This document shows, one piece after another, positions 33,136 through 44,822 of a DNA stretch of 64,000 bases. The stretch comes from Rhabdophis nuchalis (lineage: Eukaryota; Chordata; Lepidosauria; Squamata; Natricidae), in assembly GCA_039707465.1 (NCBI GenBank), contig CM077644.1, forward strand, positions 83,701,375 to 83,765,374, written 5' to 3'. The translations under genes and the position numbers were made by a program. Numbering within the stretch: the stretch's first letter is position 1; each line of letters opens with the position of its first letter. The notes beneath the pieces were generated by a model. The model had not been told where the DNA came from, did not search any database, and saw nothing but the letters and a program-made list of their open reading frames with translations.

Positions 33136-34940
33136 CCACATGAATAGAATTTATGAGTTAGGCGAATGCGAATGACTTCAATATATGTGGGCTTTAGCCC
33201 TACTCATTGCTCAATGTGCCCCTCATTTTTATCCTGAGTAAATAGGGCCCTCAGTCACAAAAGAGCCTTCACCATTTTTATAAAGACTTAGGGTGACTTT
33301 TAGAAAGGCTGATGCGATTTTGCTAGGGGAACAATCAATATTTCCCTTTTTGCAAAAACACTACAGCACAATCAGTCCATCATGAGTTAAGCATTTTTTA
33401 TTTAAATAGCATCTAAAGAGAACTACTTATAAAAATCTATTGCCTTTATGTTGGGAATGATCAACACAGAGCGCTCGCCATCGTGTTCCCTCATGCTGTT
33501 AATCTTGTATTATGTCTAATTTCTGCCTATTAACACAATTTATCATTTCTCCGATTCTTGTCTGAACCAGTACTTACTATTTCACGGTCCCATGGTTTCA
33601 TTCATTTTCAAAATAGACCCACTTTTGTTTGTGACAAATATAAACTACCTATTATGAGGGATATGTGCTTAGATGATTAACGAGTCAGAAACAACCATGC
33701 TTCTTCCATTCCTCAGCCATTGTTTATATTTGATTTTAAATCTGTAAAAAAACCATTTCCTTCTAATCCCTTGATCTGTACAGTAATTTCCCTTTGTTCC
33801 AAGTTGTTAAAGGTGTCTTTGAAGTACTTTAAGAGGCACCCTTCATCTGTTCGCTTCAGAGAGGGCCGCTTTCATCATAAAAAATGAACATCATAAAAAT
33901 TGAATGCTGAAATCAAAGCAAAAAAATAAAAAAAAAACAAAGGTGAGAGAACTGTGCCCTGCAATAGGATAAAAGTCAGAATAGCTGCCGAAAACTATCA
34001 GTCATTATTACTTTAAATTGCTCTTGATTTTCAGAAGGGGGAAAAGACTCTGCCTTACTAAACTGAGTCCTTTCCTAAAGGCGTTTTTTATTTCTTCCGT
34101 TTTAGCTTTCTGAATTTTCATTCACTATTCTATGCAGCTGAGAACCAGTCTGTTAAAATCCCCATCTCGTTGATAAGATGGCGTTGTTGCTTATGGCTCT
34201 CCTGCTGTGATGGCCTCCTAGCATCTTGAATTTTCCTGTTGTTCAGGCTACGCTGATTTCAGGGCAGCATTCATGAGGAAATTCAACAATGTAGCCTCAA
34301 AAGCTTGTCAATATAGAATCCCAATAGCTTCAGCATTAGTGACTGCAAATCACTTAATATTGCTTTGTATTTTTCCCCTCGTATGATAAACATAAAAGCA
34401 GCTACAAAAAACCATCCCATCCTTTTCAAAAAACGGGCAAAGGAAAGCAGTGTTCAGAACGGAAGCTTGCTGGATAATTGAGTAAACAGCAATAGAAGCC
34501 ATCCGTATTTCAAGTACAATGTGAATAGGCAATGAGGATTAAAGTTGATACATTTGAATTGGCAGAGGTTGAGTGCATAATTCAGACTCCTGTTCAAGCC
34601 AAACAACTACATAAAAACTGGGGCAGGGTTTGGGAGATATCCAAAGGCTTGTCTAGAGAGGAAAATTCTTCAGGAAGGTAATTTTACAGACTGCCTACAA
34701 AATTAAATTCAAATGTATTAAATTTAAAATGCGCAATTTTTGGTATTCAATGGCAAATTTCTGCTGCATTTCATTTCTTGTAACAGAACAGCTGGGTTGC
34801 ATGAATTTCCTGGTGGTTTTAGGTGGGACATTCTTCCAAATCAGAATTTTAGCTTTACGTCACAATTAACCTGGTTACCAAAGCTCTATTTGTTTCCCTT
34901 TAACATGGATAGCTCTCCTTTTCTGGCCTTTTACCTTAAG
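33136..34940. other. Repeat-free block, possible conserved noncoding DNA
   Basis: 1.8 kb without a recognisable transposon, in a window where repeats otherwise occur every 1-2 kb. Balanced composition and no coding signature. Candidate regulatory sequence only. Confidence 0.3.
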
Positions 34941-34947
34941 TGACTGT

Positions 34948-34978
<31 letters not shown>
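34948..34978. repeat. (GTTA)n microsatellite forming a LINE tail
   Basis: About seven GTTA units directly adjoining the 3' UTR of the minus-strand LINE, so in element orientation the tail is (CTAA)n. Confidence 0.9.
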
Positions 34979-36432
34979 ATTAAATTTGTATACCTCCCTT
35001 CTCCCTTGCGGGACTCAGGGCGGTGAACAGGCATCAATAAAACAACAAAGAACATCAATATATAAAATACTTTAAAATGGCAATTAAATTGGGGGCTTGT
35101 TCTAAAATCCAAATAAAACTGCTAAATAAAATCAATTAAAATCAATTAAAAACTACGCCAGGCTGGCCGCATGGAATAAATGCATTTTCAAGACCCGACA
35201 GAAGAGGCGTAGGTCAGTGATCGTACGTTGGTTGGAGGGTAGGTCATTCCAGAGGGCAGGGGCTGCCACAGAGAAGGCTATCCCCCTGGGGGTCGCCAGC
35301 TGACATTGTTTGGCAGACGGCACCCTGAGGAGGCCCTCTCTGTGGGAGTGAACTGGTCGGTGGGAGGCATTTTGGTAGCAGGAGGTGGTCTTGCAAGTAG
35401 CTAGGTCCCTTGCCATGGAGCGCTTTAAAGGTGGTTACTAGCACCTTGAAGCGCACCCGGAAAGCCACAGGCAGCCAGTGCAGCTCGTGCAGGAGAGGTG
35501 TCACGTGGGAGCATCTCAAGGCTCCCAGAATCCCCTGCGTAGCCGCATTCTGCACTAACTGGAGCCTCTGGGTGCACCTCAAGGGCAGCCCCATGTAAAG
35601 AGCATTGCGATAGTCCAGGCGGGAGATGACGAGGGCTTGAGTGATTGTGCGTAGAGCATCGTGATCCAGAAATGGGCGCAACTGGCAAATCAAGCGAACC
35701 TGATAAAAAGTGCCCCTGGCCACAGCTGTCATATGATCGTCTAATGGAGGACACCCAAGTTGTGAGCCTTCTCCGTGGGGGCCAATGATTTGCCCCCAAT
35801 GGCCAGAGATGGCACCAACTGGCTGTATTGGGAAGCCATACCCACTCGGTCTTGGACGGGTTGAGTCGAAGCCTGTTTCTCCCCATCCAGACTTGCACGG
35901 CCTCCAGACACAAGGACATCACTTTGACAGCATCGTTGGAGTGGTATGGGGTAGAAATGTACAGCTGGGTGTCATCCATGTACTGATGGAATTCTACCCC
36001 AAAACCATGGATGATCTCACCCAACAGCTTCATATAGATGTTGAACAGGAGGGGCGAGAGGACCGACCCCTGTGGTACCCCACACTTGAGGTACCTCAAC
36101 GTTGACCTCTGCCCTCCTGCCAACACGAATTGCAACCGGTCGGAGAGGTAGGAGGAGAACCACTGTAAAACGGTGCCCCCCAGCCCCAGCCCCTCCAGCC
36201 GGCGCAATAAGATACCATGGTCGATGGTATTGAAAGCCACTGAGAGATCTAACAGGACCAGGATAGAGGAACAACCTCTATCCCGAGCCCTCCAGAGATT
36301 ATCCACCAACGCGACCAATGCCATCTCCATGCTGTGCCCAGGCCGGAAGCCGGACTGGCCCGAGTCCAGATAGACAGTTTTCTCCAGATGCTGAGGGAGC
36401 TGTCACGCCACGACACTCTCAACAACCTTCGT
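34979..36432 (-). mobile_element. L2/CR1-group LINE, A subtype, 5'-truncated
   Basis: Minus strand: sequence related to the QSGFRPGHSTETALVALVDD region at about 36350-36310, reverse transcriptase motifs at 36240-35970, the MGLPLRCTQRLQLVQNAATQ region near 35600, terminal ALWNDLPSNQRTITDLRLF near 35230, and a 3' UTR with the CCGCCCTGAGTCC motif (complement at 35010-35022). Truncated at about 36432, where similarity to the 61-kb copy stops. Frameshifts separate 35425-36330, 35244-35732 and 35153-35416. Confidence 0.93.
35425..36330 (-). pseudogene. LINE reverse transcriptase remnant with altered active site
   Basis: A 301-codon frame beginning in the ALVALVDNLWRARDRG region. The canonical FDTIDH is FNTIDH (36221-36240) and YADD is YMDD (complement of 35971-35982). 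GVPQGSVLSPLLFN is intact. After KTEWVWLPNTASW the frame shifts relative to the family, so the C-terminal third reads out of register. The product would be inactive, or at best partial. Confidence 0.85.
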
Positions 36433-36817
36433 TTAACTCTTCAGGGAAAGAAGAAGAATTAAGAGATTGGCTTGATTGTAATGGTAGAGTTAGACATGTT
36501 TGCCTAGAAATTATGAGCTCTATTTTAATAGTTGAAGCACATGTTTTACATATAAAGACTCCAGATGAAATCTATGGCATTTCCAAGGAAAAGCATGTAG
36601 ATGTCGACAGAAGATGGTGTTAAAAATCTTTATCTCATAACTCTTTGAACCATGGACAATCAGAATAGATTAATGTGATTAATCGGAAGTTCCAGGGATA
36701 CAAATAATGCCTGAAAATCTTGAATAAATTTGAAATCCTCTCCCCTAGCCTGAAAGTTGCCATCAAAACAGGAAATTTTAAGGTGAAAGATGGGGAATTT
36801 CATGGAATGTAACTTCT
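36433..36817. other. Unannotated spacer between two LINEs
   Basis: No feature recognised. Confidence 0.4.
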
Positions 36818-36863
36818 ATGCAGAATTTAGAACAGAACAGAAACAGAACAGAATAGAAGGCTT
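36818..36863 (-). mobile_element. CR1-L3-like 3' tail, severed part
   Basis: Tandem AGAAC/AGAAT pentamers ending in GGCTTTATT. In squamates such pentamers precede TTTTATTGGCCAAGTGTG, the reversed 3' end of a CR1-L3-type LINE. The rest of that end is found at 38336 beyond the inserted LINE. Confidence 0.6.
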
Positions 36864-36865
36864 TA

Positions 36866-38214
36866 TTATAGAGGGCCAGAGATGGGGGTTGTTCCTCCAT
36901 CCTGGTCCTATTAGACCTCTCGGCCGCTTTCGATACCATCGACCATGGTATCCTATTGCATCGGCTGGGGGGGTTGGGGGTGGGAGGCACCGTTTTACAG
37001 TGGTTCTCCTCCTACCTCTCTGGCCGATCGCAATTTGTGTTGGCAGGAGAGCAGAGGTCGACCCCGAGACCCCTCACATGTGGGGTGCCTCAGGGGTCGG
37101 TCCTCTTGCCTCTCCTGTTTAATGCATATATGAAGCCGCTGGGTGAGATCATCCGTGGTTTTGGGGTAGAGTACCATCTCTACGCTGATGATACTCAGCT
37201 GTATATATCTACCCCAAACCACCCCAACGATGCCGTAGCGGTGATGTGCCAGTGCCTGGAAGCCGTGCGGATCTGGATGGGAAGTAACGGACTCAGGCTC
37301 AACCCGACCAAGACCGAGTGGCTGTGGTTTCCGGCTGCCCGATTCAACCAGCTCTCTCCAACGCTGGCCATAGGGGGCGAACATCTTGCCCCTGTGGATG
37401 GGGCGCGCAATTTGGGTGTCCTCCTGGATACCCGGCTGTCTATGGAAGAGCAAGTGACAGCCGTGGCCAGGAGGGCGTTTTACCAGATTCGCCTGGTTCG
37501 CCAATTGCGCCCCCTATTGGATCGGGACGCCCTTCGCACAGTCACTCATGCCCTCGTGACATCCCGACTGGACTATTGTAACTCTCTCTACATGGGGCTC
37601 CCCTTGAGGTGCACCCGGAGGCTTCAGTTAGTTCAGAATGCAGCCGCGCAAGCAATTATGGGAACCACTAGGTTCACCCACATTACACCGCTCTTGCGCG
37701 AGCTGCACTGGCTGCCTGTCGTCTTCCGGGTGCACTTCAAGGTGTTAGTTATCATCTTTAAAGCGCTCCATGGCTCGGGACCTAGCTATCTGCGGGATCG
37801 GATCCTGCCTCACACATCCTCACGGCCGATTCGCTCCCACAGAGAGGGACTTCTCCGGGTGCAGTCCACTAGACTTTGTCAGCGGGCGACGCCCAGGGGA
37901 AGGGCTCTCTCTGTGGCGGGCCCGGCCCTCTGGAACGACCTTCCCCCGATATTAGAACGACCACGGACCTCCGCTCCTTCCGCCTGAAATTGAAGACTCA
38001 TCTTTTCCGCCTGGCCGGCCTAGGGTAGTCTCTCTCTCTATGGGCTTCAAATGTATATTTATATTTAGTGGGGATTTTTAGTTAAGGGATTTTAGCACAG
38101 GAATTAGTTTAATCTGTTTTAAATTTGTATGTATTTTGTATATTTATTGCTTTTATTCTCCCTGTGCACTGCCCCGAGTCCCTGTGGGGAGGGGGAGCGG
38201 TCAATAAATTCAAC

Positions 38215-38217
<3 letters not shown>
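36866..38217 (+). mobile_element. L2/CR1-group LINE, C subtype, 5'-truncated
   Basis: Starts inside the reverse transcriptase just upstream of LVLLDLSAAFDTIDHG. It continues through all RT motifs and the C-terminal segment to a 3' UTR whose tail motif is CTGCCCCGAGTCC (38168-38180), then GGGGAGCGGTCAATAAATTC. The microsatellite (ATT)n follows directly. The CCCGAGTCC tail and ATT array distinguish it from the A and B subtypes. Confidence 0.94.
36868..37990 (+). pseudogene. LINE reverse transcriptase ORF, C-terminal frameshift
   Basis: The frame is open from the truncated 5' end through LDLSAAFDTIDHG, GVPQGSVLLPLLFN and YADDTQLYIS (YADD at 37181-37192), then NLGVLLDTRLSMEEQ, SRLDYCNSLYMGLPLRC and ALWNDLPP. 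About 37950 it shifts: the frame ends in ERPRTSAPSA while the family continuation lies in another frame. The endonuclease and N-terminal RT are missing through 5' truncation. The RT catalytic motifs are intact, suggesting fairly recent insertion. Confidence 0.85.
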
Positions 38218-38301
<84 letters not shown>

Positions 38302-38335
38302 GTTATTGTTATTATTATTGTTATTATTATTATTA
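38218..38335. repeat. (ATT)n microsatellite at a LINE 3' end
   Basis: About 118 bp of nearly pure ATT with a few TTG interruptions near 38302-38321, contiguous with the LINE 3' UTR. Poly-Asn, Ile and Leu frames here are artefacts. Confidence 0.97.
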
Positions 38336-38600
38336 TTTATTTGGCCAAGTATGATTAGACACACAAGGAATTTGTCTCCAGTGCAGAAGCTCTCAGAAGC
38401 AACAGAGTAATAATAATCATAATAATGATACCAATAAGAGTGCATAGTAGAGAAGATTAGAAGGATAATAATAATACTGCAGCTATACAACGTGGGTAAA
38501 TGTACTTAGACATAAGACAGTACTGTGAGGATGAGGTATTCAGCAGAATGATGTCATGAGGATACAAAACCATTCTCCGTATATATTTCCTCCATCCTTT
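38336..38600 (-). mobile_element. CR1-L3-like 3' UTR, main part
   Basis: TTTGGCCAAGTATGATTAGA (38339-38358) and CACACAAGGAATTTGTCTCC (38361-38380) match a common squamate LINE 3' end in reverse. The continuation to AGCAGAATGATGTCATGAGG is the diverged upstream UTR. The 3' boundary is approximate. Confidence 0.6.
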
Positions 38601-39008
38601 CCTGGTATGCCTTATTATCTTAACTTTAAAATTTGGAGGTAGGACTTCCTTCTTTGACTGTAATTCAGTAGCTTTGGATGAACTGGCTGACAAGTATGGG
38701 TGAGAGAAAATAAATATAGTTTTACAAAGAAGAGTTACGTCTAGATAATCTCTAGATTGATGCATCTGAGATAATTGTTGATTTTGAGAGATCAATATTT
38801 TTACCCCAGAAAGAAAATTGATATACCTTTGAAAACTCCCTCCTAGTCCTTCAAAATTCTAGCTGAATTATTGGAAGAGCAGAAAATCTCAAACGGAGAA
38901 CTCTCAGTGCTATTGTCCCTCTCAATTTTTCTTTCCTCTCACCTTCCTGAAGCCACTTTCACCCACAAAACATTTTTGATTAGGCAAATTATTTCCTCTT
39001 CACCTCCT
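38601..39008. other. Unannotated sequence
   Basis: May include more of the diverged LINE UTR. No clear feature. Confidence 0.3.
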
Positions 39009-39228
39009 TTCCATTGCATTGCATTGCACTGCATTCCGTTCCACTGTTCCACGCCATTCTACTATTCCACTGTTCCACTACATCATTCTGTTCCACTGCT
39101 CCACTCCATTTCAATTCACTCCATTCCATTCCATTCCACTATTCCATTCCATTCCACTATTCCACTACATTCCAGTCCACTATTCTACTCCATGCCATTC
39201 CACTATTCCACTCCACTCCATTCCAGAA
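39009..39228. repeat. (ATTCC)n-type pentanucleotide tract
   Basis: About 220 bp of imperfect CCATT/TTCCA units mixed with CACTA and CTGTT variants, resembling short satellite-like DNA. Overlapping frames rich in His, Ser, Pro and Phe are artefacts. Confidence 0.92.
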
Positions 39229-40815
39229 TTGGACTTGTTCTTGAAAACAAAAATCTTTCCAGGAGTGAAGGTATGAGGAAACAGAAAGTTTAAATACTTT
39301 CAAAGTAAATTGCCTCAAAGTTTTGGAACTGTTTGATATGGATGGACTGAAGCTGAAACCTACTCTTGGGAAGAACAGTTTTGAGATGCTTTTTCACATG
39401 ATGGATGCGAGTGATTTTGTGAGCAAAAGGCACTATCCTTTTTGTATTACGTTTTGGCAAGGCTGAGAGGAGAAAGTAAAGGCATGTTTTTCTCTTGTCC
39501 TGTATCTTTCATAAACACAAAGCTGGACATTGCCACTTTAATATACTATACACCTGGCTAAACATTCTTTTTCTGGTCAAATCAAACCACTCTCATTACT
39601 CCTTCATATTAGGCAGACTTACAGTTATATTGACAGAATCAGTCACTGTAGCATGCAAAATTTTGATAACAGGAAAAGTGCACAGAGTCATACTTTCGAC
39701 AGAAACTAATATTTCACACCAAAGAATGGGGTTGATCTCTGAGTGCAGGGAAAGACAGTACCTAGCAAAGCAAAACAGCTGACAGTCAGCAGGTCCATAT
39801 GAAGGTGAATGTAGAAATCAAATAACTATAGTTTCTGTTAGATAAACAAATCTTAAGCAAAATTATACCACATGGCTGATATTTTCTAAAAATATCTCGC
39901 TTTACAGGGTAAAAAAAATACATCTGGAGAGCTATCTGACGAAGAATTTGGCATTGGATTAATTAACATGCGTTGGGCTCTGAATGAATCTGCATTTTAA
40001 GAGAAGTGATCCATAAGTTATTAATCGTGGAGGCTGACTCTGAAAACCATCATCCACTCAACTTTCTTTTCAGTACTAAAAAAAGCTCTTTTGAAATGTA
40101 TATTCACAGATAAGAGAAAATAATTTTTTTAAACAATTTCAGCAGAATGAGATGGTAATAAATAGAGAGGCATACATCTGTATGTTTTGCTTTCTAAATG
40201 TTCACATTTTTTCAAGCATATTCTAGCTTAGTTTGGTAATTTGGAACAGATTTTCATTTCTCTAGGATAGTTCAAATAGTTATGCACCTATTAAATTCTG
40301 ATTTAGCTCTCCAGAAAGTTCTAGTCTTCATTTAGTTATAAACACAGACACAAAACTTCTCATGTACAATTTTTAGAATTTATGAAAATGGTTACTGAAG
40401 GAAGAGAGGAGGAGGAGGGGGACAGAAATCAGCAATCACAGGTCTCAGCTTTGAGTTAGCTGTGCAACCAGGTTACAATTGATCCTTCCAAGCCAAATTT
40501 ATTGGAAGTTGCAAGGTTATGTGTGTTGATGGGGGAAAGATAATCTCAAATACTGTCCCTACTTGTGAAATCATATCTTAATAACAGCAATTTCAATCTT
40601 CCTCCTCATGTCTTTACCTTATCTGGAGTTGTCATTAGCTGCATAAATATCAAAGTAACATTTTCTCACTTATTCCGTCTCAAAACAGCCTCAAAGTATG
40701 CAGAATTTGTGACGGTTTACCATTCATTGCTATATCAAGTAAATATTAGCGGTGGTATGCAGATGTGTATTGGGAGGCCTACATGTAGATGCAGATACAG
40801 ATGTAGGGAAGCCTA
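39229..40815. other. Unannotated sequence
   Basis: 1.6 kb without recognised repeats. A near-duplicate 30-bp unit (GCCTACATGTAGATGCAGAT-like) occurs at 40777-40836. Confidence 0.4.
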
Positions 40816-40826
40816 CATATAGATGC

Positions 40827-41024
40827 AGATGTAGATGGATGGCAAAAGAAGAAGGTGATGACAGAGAATGAGGTGGCCGGATGGAGTCACTGAAGCAGTT
40901 GGCGTGAGCTTAAATGGACTCCAGAGGATGGTAAAGGACATGAAGGCCTGGATGAACATTGTCCATGGGGTTGCGATGGGTCGGACAAGACTTCACAACT
41001 AACAACAACAACAACAACAAAAAC
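40827..41024 (+). mobile_element. Bov-B (RTE) LINE 3' end
   Basis: Contains ATGGCAAAAGAAGAAGGTGA (40839-40858), ATGAGGTGGCCGGATGGAGT (40868-40887) and CCATGGGGTTGCGATGGGTC (40963-40982), ending in CTTCACAACTAACAACAAC, the characteristic Bov-B 3' end. Perfect 11-bp target duplications CATATAGATGC lie at 40816-40826 and 41025-41035. Strongly 5'-truncated and noncoding. Bov-B is the presumed source of machinery for Sauria SINEs. Confidence 0.9.
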
Positions 41025-41035
41025 CATATAGATGC

Positions 41036-41060
41036 CTACACACACACACACACACACACA
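41036..41060. repeat. (CA)n microsatellite
   Basis: About 11 CA units adjoining the Bov-B target duplication. Confidence 0.95.
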
Positions 41061-41082
41061 AACACAAAGTTTTTGTATCTTT

Positions 41083-41305
41083 CTTGTCCCAAAGGTGCTT
41101 TTTCAGGAGGCAACTGAACTTTATTTGTTTTTTCTTTGAAGACATTTTGCTTCTCCTCCAAGAAGATATCTTCAGCTCTGACAGGATAGTGGAGAAACAG
41201 AGCTGAAGAAGCTTCTTGTATGAGAAATGAAATGTCTTCAAAGAAAAGGGAAAAAAAGTCCAGTTGCCTCCTGAAAAAGCAACTTTGGGACAACCATGAC
41301 ATGGA
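41083..41305. mobile_element. Palindromic retroposed repeat (Penelope-associated type?)
   Basis: Inverted arms: CCCAAAGGTGCTTTTTCAGG (41088-41107) with its near complement in CCTGAAAAAGCAACTTTGGG (41270-41289), and GAAGACATTTTGCTTCTCCT with GAGAAATGAAATGTCTTC. The central hairpin CAGCTCTG..CAGAGCTG lies at 41173-41205. The right end ACAACCATGACATGGATGAC matches the remnant at 50.1 kb. Confidence 0.65.
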
Positions 41306-42329
41306 TGACTGAGAATCTCAACAGACCTTTATCTCTTTCCTGTCATCTAGTGTTGTTTGGAGTTTGGCAATCCAGATATAGCAATCCTAACATTAGTACA
41401 CTCCCAACACCTGAAGCAATAAAAGAATACGAGTACAGTTTCATAATGGTTGAGCAAACCAGATGTTTTAATTTCTTTTTATGATATCAGATTATCCCCT
41501 GTTAGAAGACTTTAATAAAATTGCACAATTATTTATTTCCTAAGCTAAGCTTTCTATGGACGCAGTGCAACACCTTAAAAGGGATCTGCCCTTTGGATGC
41601 TTGTTTTACCATAGGCATTTTTTTTTAAGTGAAATACTCCAGTGTGGCAGATGAAGCACAGATTCTTGGGAAGTCACGGCTTCAGAAACTGTAGGTGGTT
41701 AGATGTTCAAACGATCACATTACCATGGATTTATTGATGAAACAGTGGGAAGCGCTCCTGTCCTGTTCTTTCATAGTATGTTCAGCTAGCCCTGGAGCTG
41801 GCTTCCAGCAGTGGTCCTTTGCTTTCAAAATATTATTTCAAGCTGTAAGTTCCAGAACTATGCCAACATTCCTAGGCTGTTTGTAGTAGAATGAAGCATG
41901 ACAGTTCCAAAATAAAAAAGAAATAATTTGTCGGTGGGATATAATTTTAGAACTTTTGTGAAACCAGGAATGCGAGTATCTTATCTATTAAACTTTGACA
42001 CACGACACAAAAGTGTGCATGCCTCCTTAACGCTCAAAAATAAAATTGTAAAACATATCCAGTGCTCTTCAGAAATAGGGCTTGCTGCTTTATTATAAAA
42101 TATTTTACATTTTGAAAAATATATTTTATTGGTCAAGGCAGTCATATGGATATGATGGATATTTTGGTAGGGCAATGAAAAAAAGGGATGAGTGTCTGTT
42201 TCCATATTTGTTTACTTACATTTTACCACACTTGCCAATCTGATAAAACCCAAAGAGACTTGACAGATATCTGCTGAAAACCACATCTTTGAACTGTAGT
42301 CTTATGCAAGTAGATTGCTATGAGTCCAC
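41306..42329. other. Unannotated sequence
   Basis: No feature recognised. Confidence 0.4.
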
Positions 42330-42720
42330 CATCTCACCATTCATCCCACTATTGCACAACTAACACAAGCTATGAAAAGGGTAACACTACCACACATCCA
42401 AAACATCTCAGAAATGACATCAGACTATTACAACCACATAACATTACTGTAGCACACAAATCAACTAAAGTCACCCAAAACAACGACCTAGTGCCCATGA
42501 AGAAAAAACAAGACAGCTACAACATAGAGTAAAAAGACCATAACAGCTGCTTGTAGGACAAATAGACTGAAAACTAGCAGAGTCTATGAATGCTAATTAG
42601 CAGTCAAAAGACACAATGACAACTCCTCAATCTAATACAAGGCAGACTGAATCATAACTGTGGACTTCACCAAGGACTCCAACCGTCTAAATTCACTGTT
42701 CTGCCTGATGTAATTGTATT
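42330..42720 (+). pseudogene. Penelope-like element, GIY-YIG end, decayed
   Basis: The frame LLQPHNITVAHKSTK (about 42427-42471), then DSYNIE before a stop at 42533, and downstream in shifted frames RVYEC and QLAVKRHDN-like text (42578-42627), match the C-terminal region of Penelope-like retroelements. In intact relatives the text before and through this point leads into the GIY-YIG endonuclease. At least two stops and frameshifts are present and conserved Cys residues are replaced. The RT part is not recognisable upstream. Confidence 0.6.
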
Positions 42721-44624
42721 AAGATTTACATTTTTTACTTCCTTCTGCTAATGACACCTAAGTAAAATTGATCTCAGGATTATAATTGTAATTAGACGAT
42801 GGACATATATTGTAATATTAAGTATTATATATCGTGATGTAATTTTCATTGAAACAACCTGAGTCACTGAGTTTGCATTAGAAATAAAAAACCGTTTGAA
42901 TTTTTATTTAGTAGCAAGCACAAACTTTCGCTCTCCTGCTTTTCACTAATCATTATCATCATAAAGTTTGACTCTGTGATAGGTCATGTCACCACATATC
43001 ATAGTAGGAGATCAACATCTAAGAAACCTTTGAAATTGAATCAAGAGAATTAATCAGTACTGGCTTAAGTAGAAAGCAACTTTACTCATCAAGCTAGAGT
43101 GCAAATGTATTTTCAAACATCTGATTAGGTTTCAGTGCACACATAAAGCACATTTACCATAATATCAGCTGTTCTTTTTGCCGTTGTTGTTTTAAACAGC
43201 TTGGCTATTTGAAATAGCTGTTCCAGATTTAAAAGAAATATATGCCTGTGGTCATTACCATCTTTTTCCAAGAGAGAGCAGCAAAGAATCATTGTATTAC
43301 AATAGGAATCACTTTTCACTGGTGAATTGTGCCACTAACACAGTTTCAACTTTATAACCTTTCAACCTATTGACCATGAAAAATACTCTGACATGATGTG
43401 ACACATATAAATGTTTAAAGTCCAAAGGGTAATTATCTACATTCATTGTTAAAACTTGATTTTACAATAGAAAACACATGTTTCCCCAAAACACTTTCTT
43501 TCAATAAGCTGAATAACACCCAGATTCAGTCTGGGTAAGTACACTGGTTAAAATAATAGCAGCATCTTCTTTTAATTCAGAAGTTCATTTATCATTTTGG
43601 ATCTGGGGGTCTGGAGCTGAATTTTCAATACTTGAAGGCTTAGTTTGAAAAATAAACCAAAGGTGAGGACAGAGAGTCTGTAGATATTTAAAGCTGTCAT
43701 TTAGAAATGCTGTAGGTGAAAAATGCTGCAGGTGAAAATGCTGTAATTTTTATTTAACTTTTTTTAAAATCAACCAAATAAACGTGCAGAAATATGCAAA
43801 ATGCACATTATTAGCATTATGCTGCAGAGTTTAGTCAGTAGAGTTGATTGGCCTGAAAATCTTGAAAATTGGCCTGAAAATCTTAGCCTCCCACTTTGTT
43901 GATGGTAAAAAGGGATATGGAGGGGGACGGGACGACTTCAAATAAAATGTATATGTTGATTCCTAATCCACATAAATAAAAAAAAAACATAAAATCTTTC
44001 AGTTTCAGAAGAACATAAATGGGAATTGGGAAACCATCAGTCACCTCATTATTCATTTATCCAAGCAAGTATTTCCACAAATCCATATAAACATATTTTA
44101 TCCAGAGGCATTCTCTTTCTTTTTTTCATGGCCATTGTTCCTATCGGTTTAGCCAGTGACATCTGGAATGGTGTAATCATAATCATGGCTTAATCATAGC
44201 TTATATAAACATGAAACCAATATGCCAGTTTATAGTTCAGTGATGATTATATTGAATAGTGATTAAGATTACACTGATCAAAAATAAATTTAAAGTTTCC
44301 ATGTCAAACACCATTCTTGGATATCATATGACACCATGTCTTTTCAGCATACAAAATGCCTTCTTATGGAAAACAACAACAACAAACAAAACAAATCCCA
44401 AACCTTTCAAGGTAACTTCAACCCTGGGATTTCCATTTCCTGATGATCTTCCATTGAAGTAATCAATTCTACCCATGTTTAGCTTTTTGAGATTAGACAA
44501 TGTTGGCTGACAAAATTGGGGGTTTAGATTACTCTCTACCCGTTGGAAAGAGAAGTCAAATCCTATCTCTTTCCCCCATTCTGACATGATCCATAGTAAG
44601 TTTCAATATCTGCCCATGGTAAAA
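42721..44624. other. Unannotated AT-rich sequence
   Basis: 1.9 kb. A short tandem GCTGTAGGTGAAAAATGCTG-type duplication occurs at 43707-43745. No other feature recognised. Confidence 0.4.
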
Positions 44625-44822
44625 AGCACTACAGTATGCTGTGTATTCAGAAAGAATTCACATTGTCTTCACTTTTGTCAATTTTGTTATGCTGCAGCCT
44701 GATTCTACAGTTTTTGACATTCATTTTCCTCATTAATCTACATTCAATACCCCATAATGACAACATTTAGAAATGTCTTTAAATTTATTACAAGAAAAAA
44801 TTGAAATATCACATTGGCATAA

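Noticed and set aside
38119..38490. Poly-Asn, poly-Ile and poly-Leu frames
   Set aside because: Translation of the (ATT)n array at a LINE 3' end.
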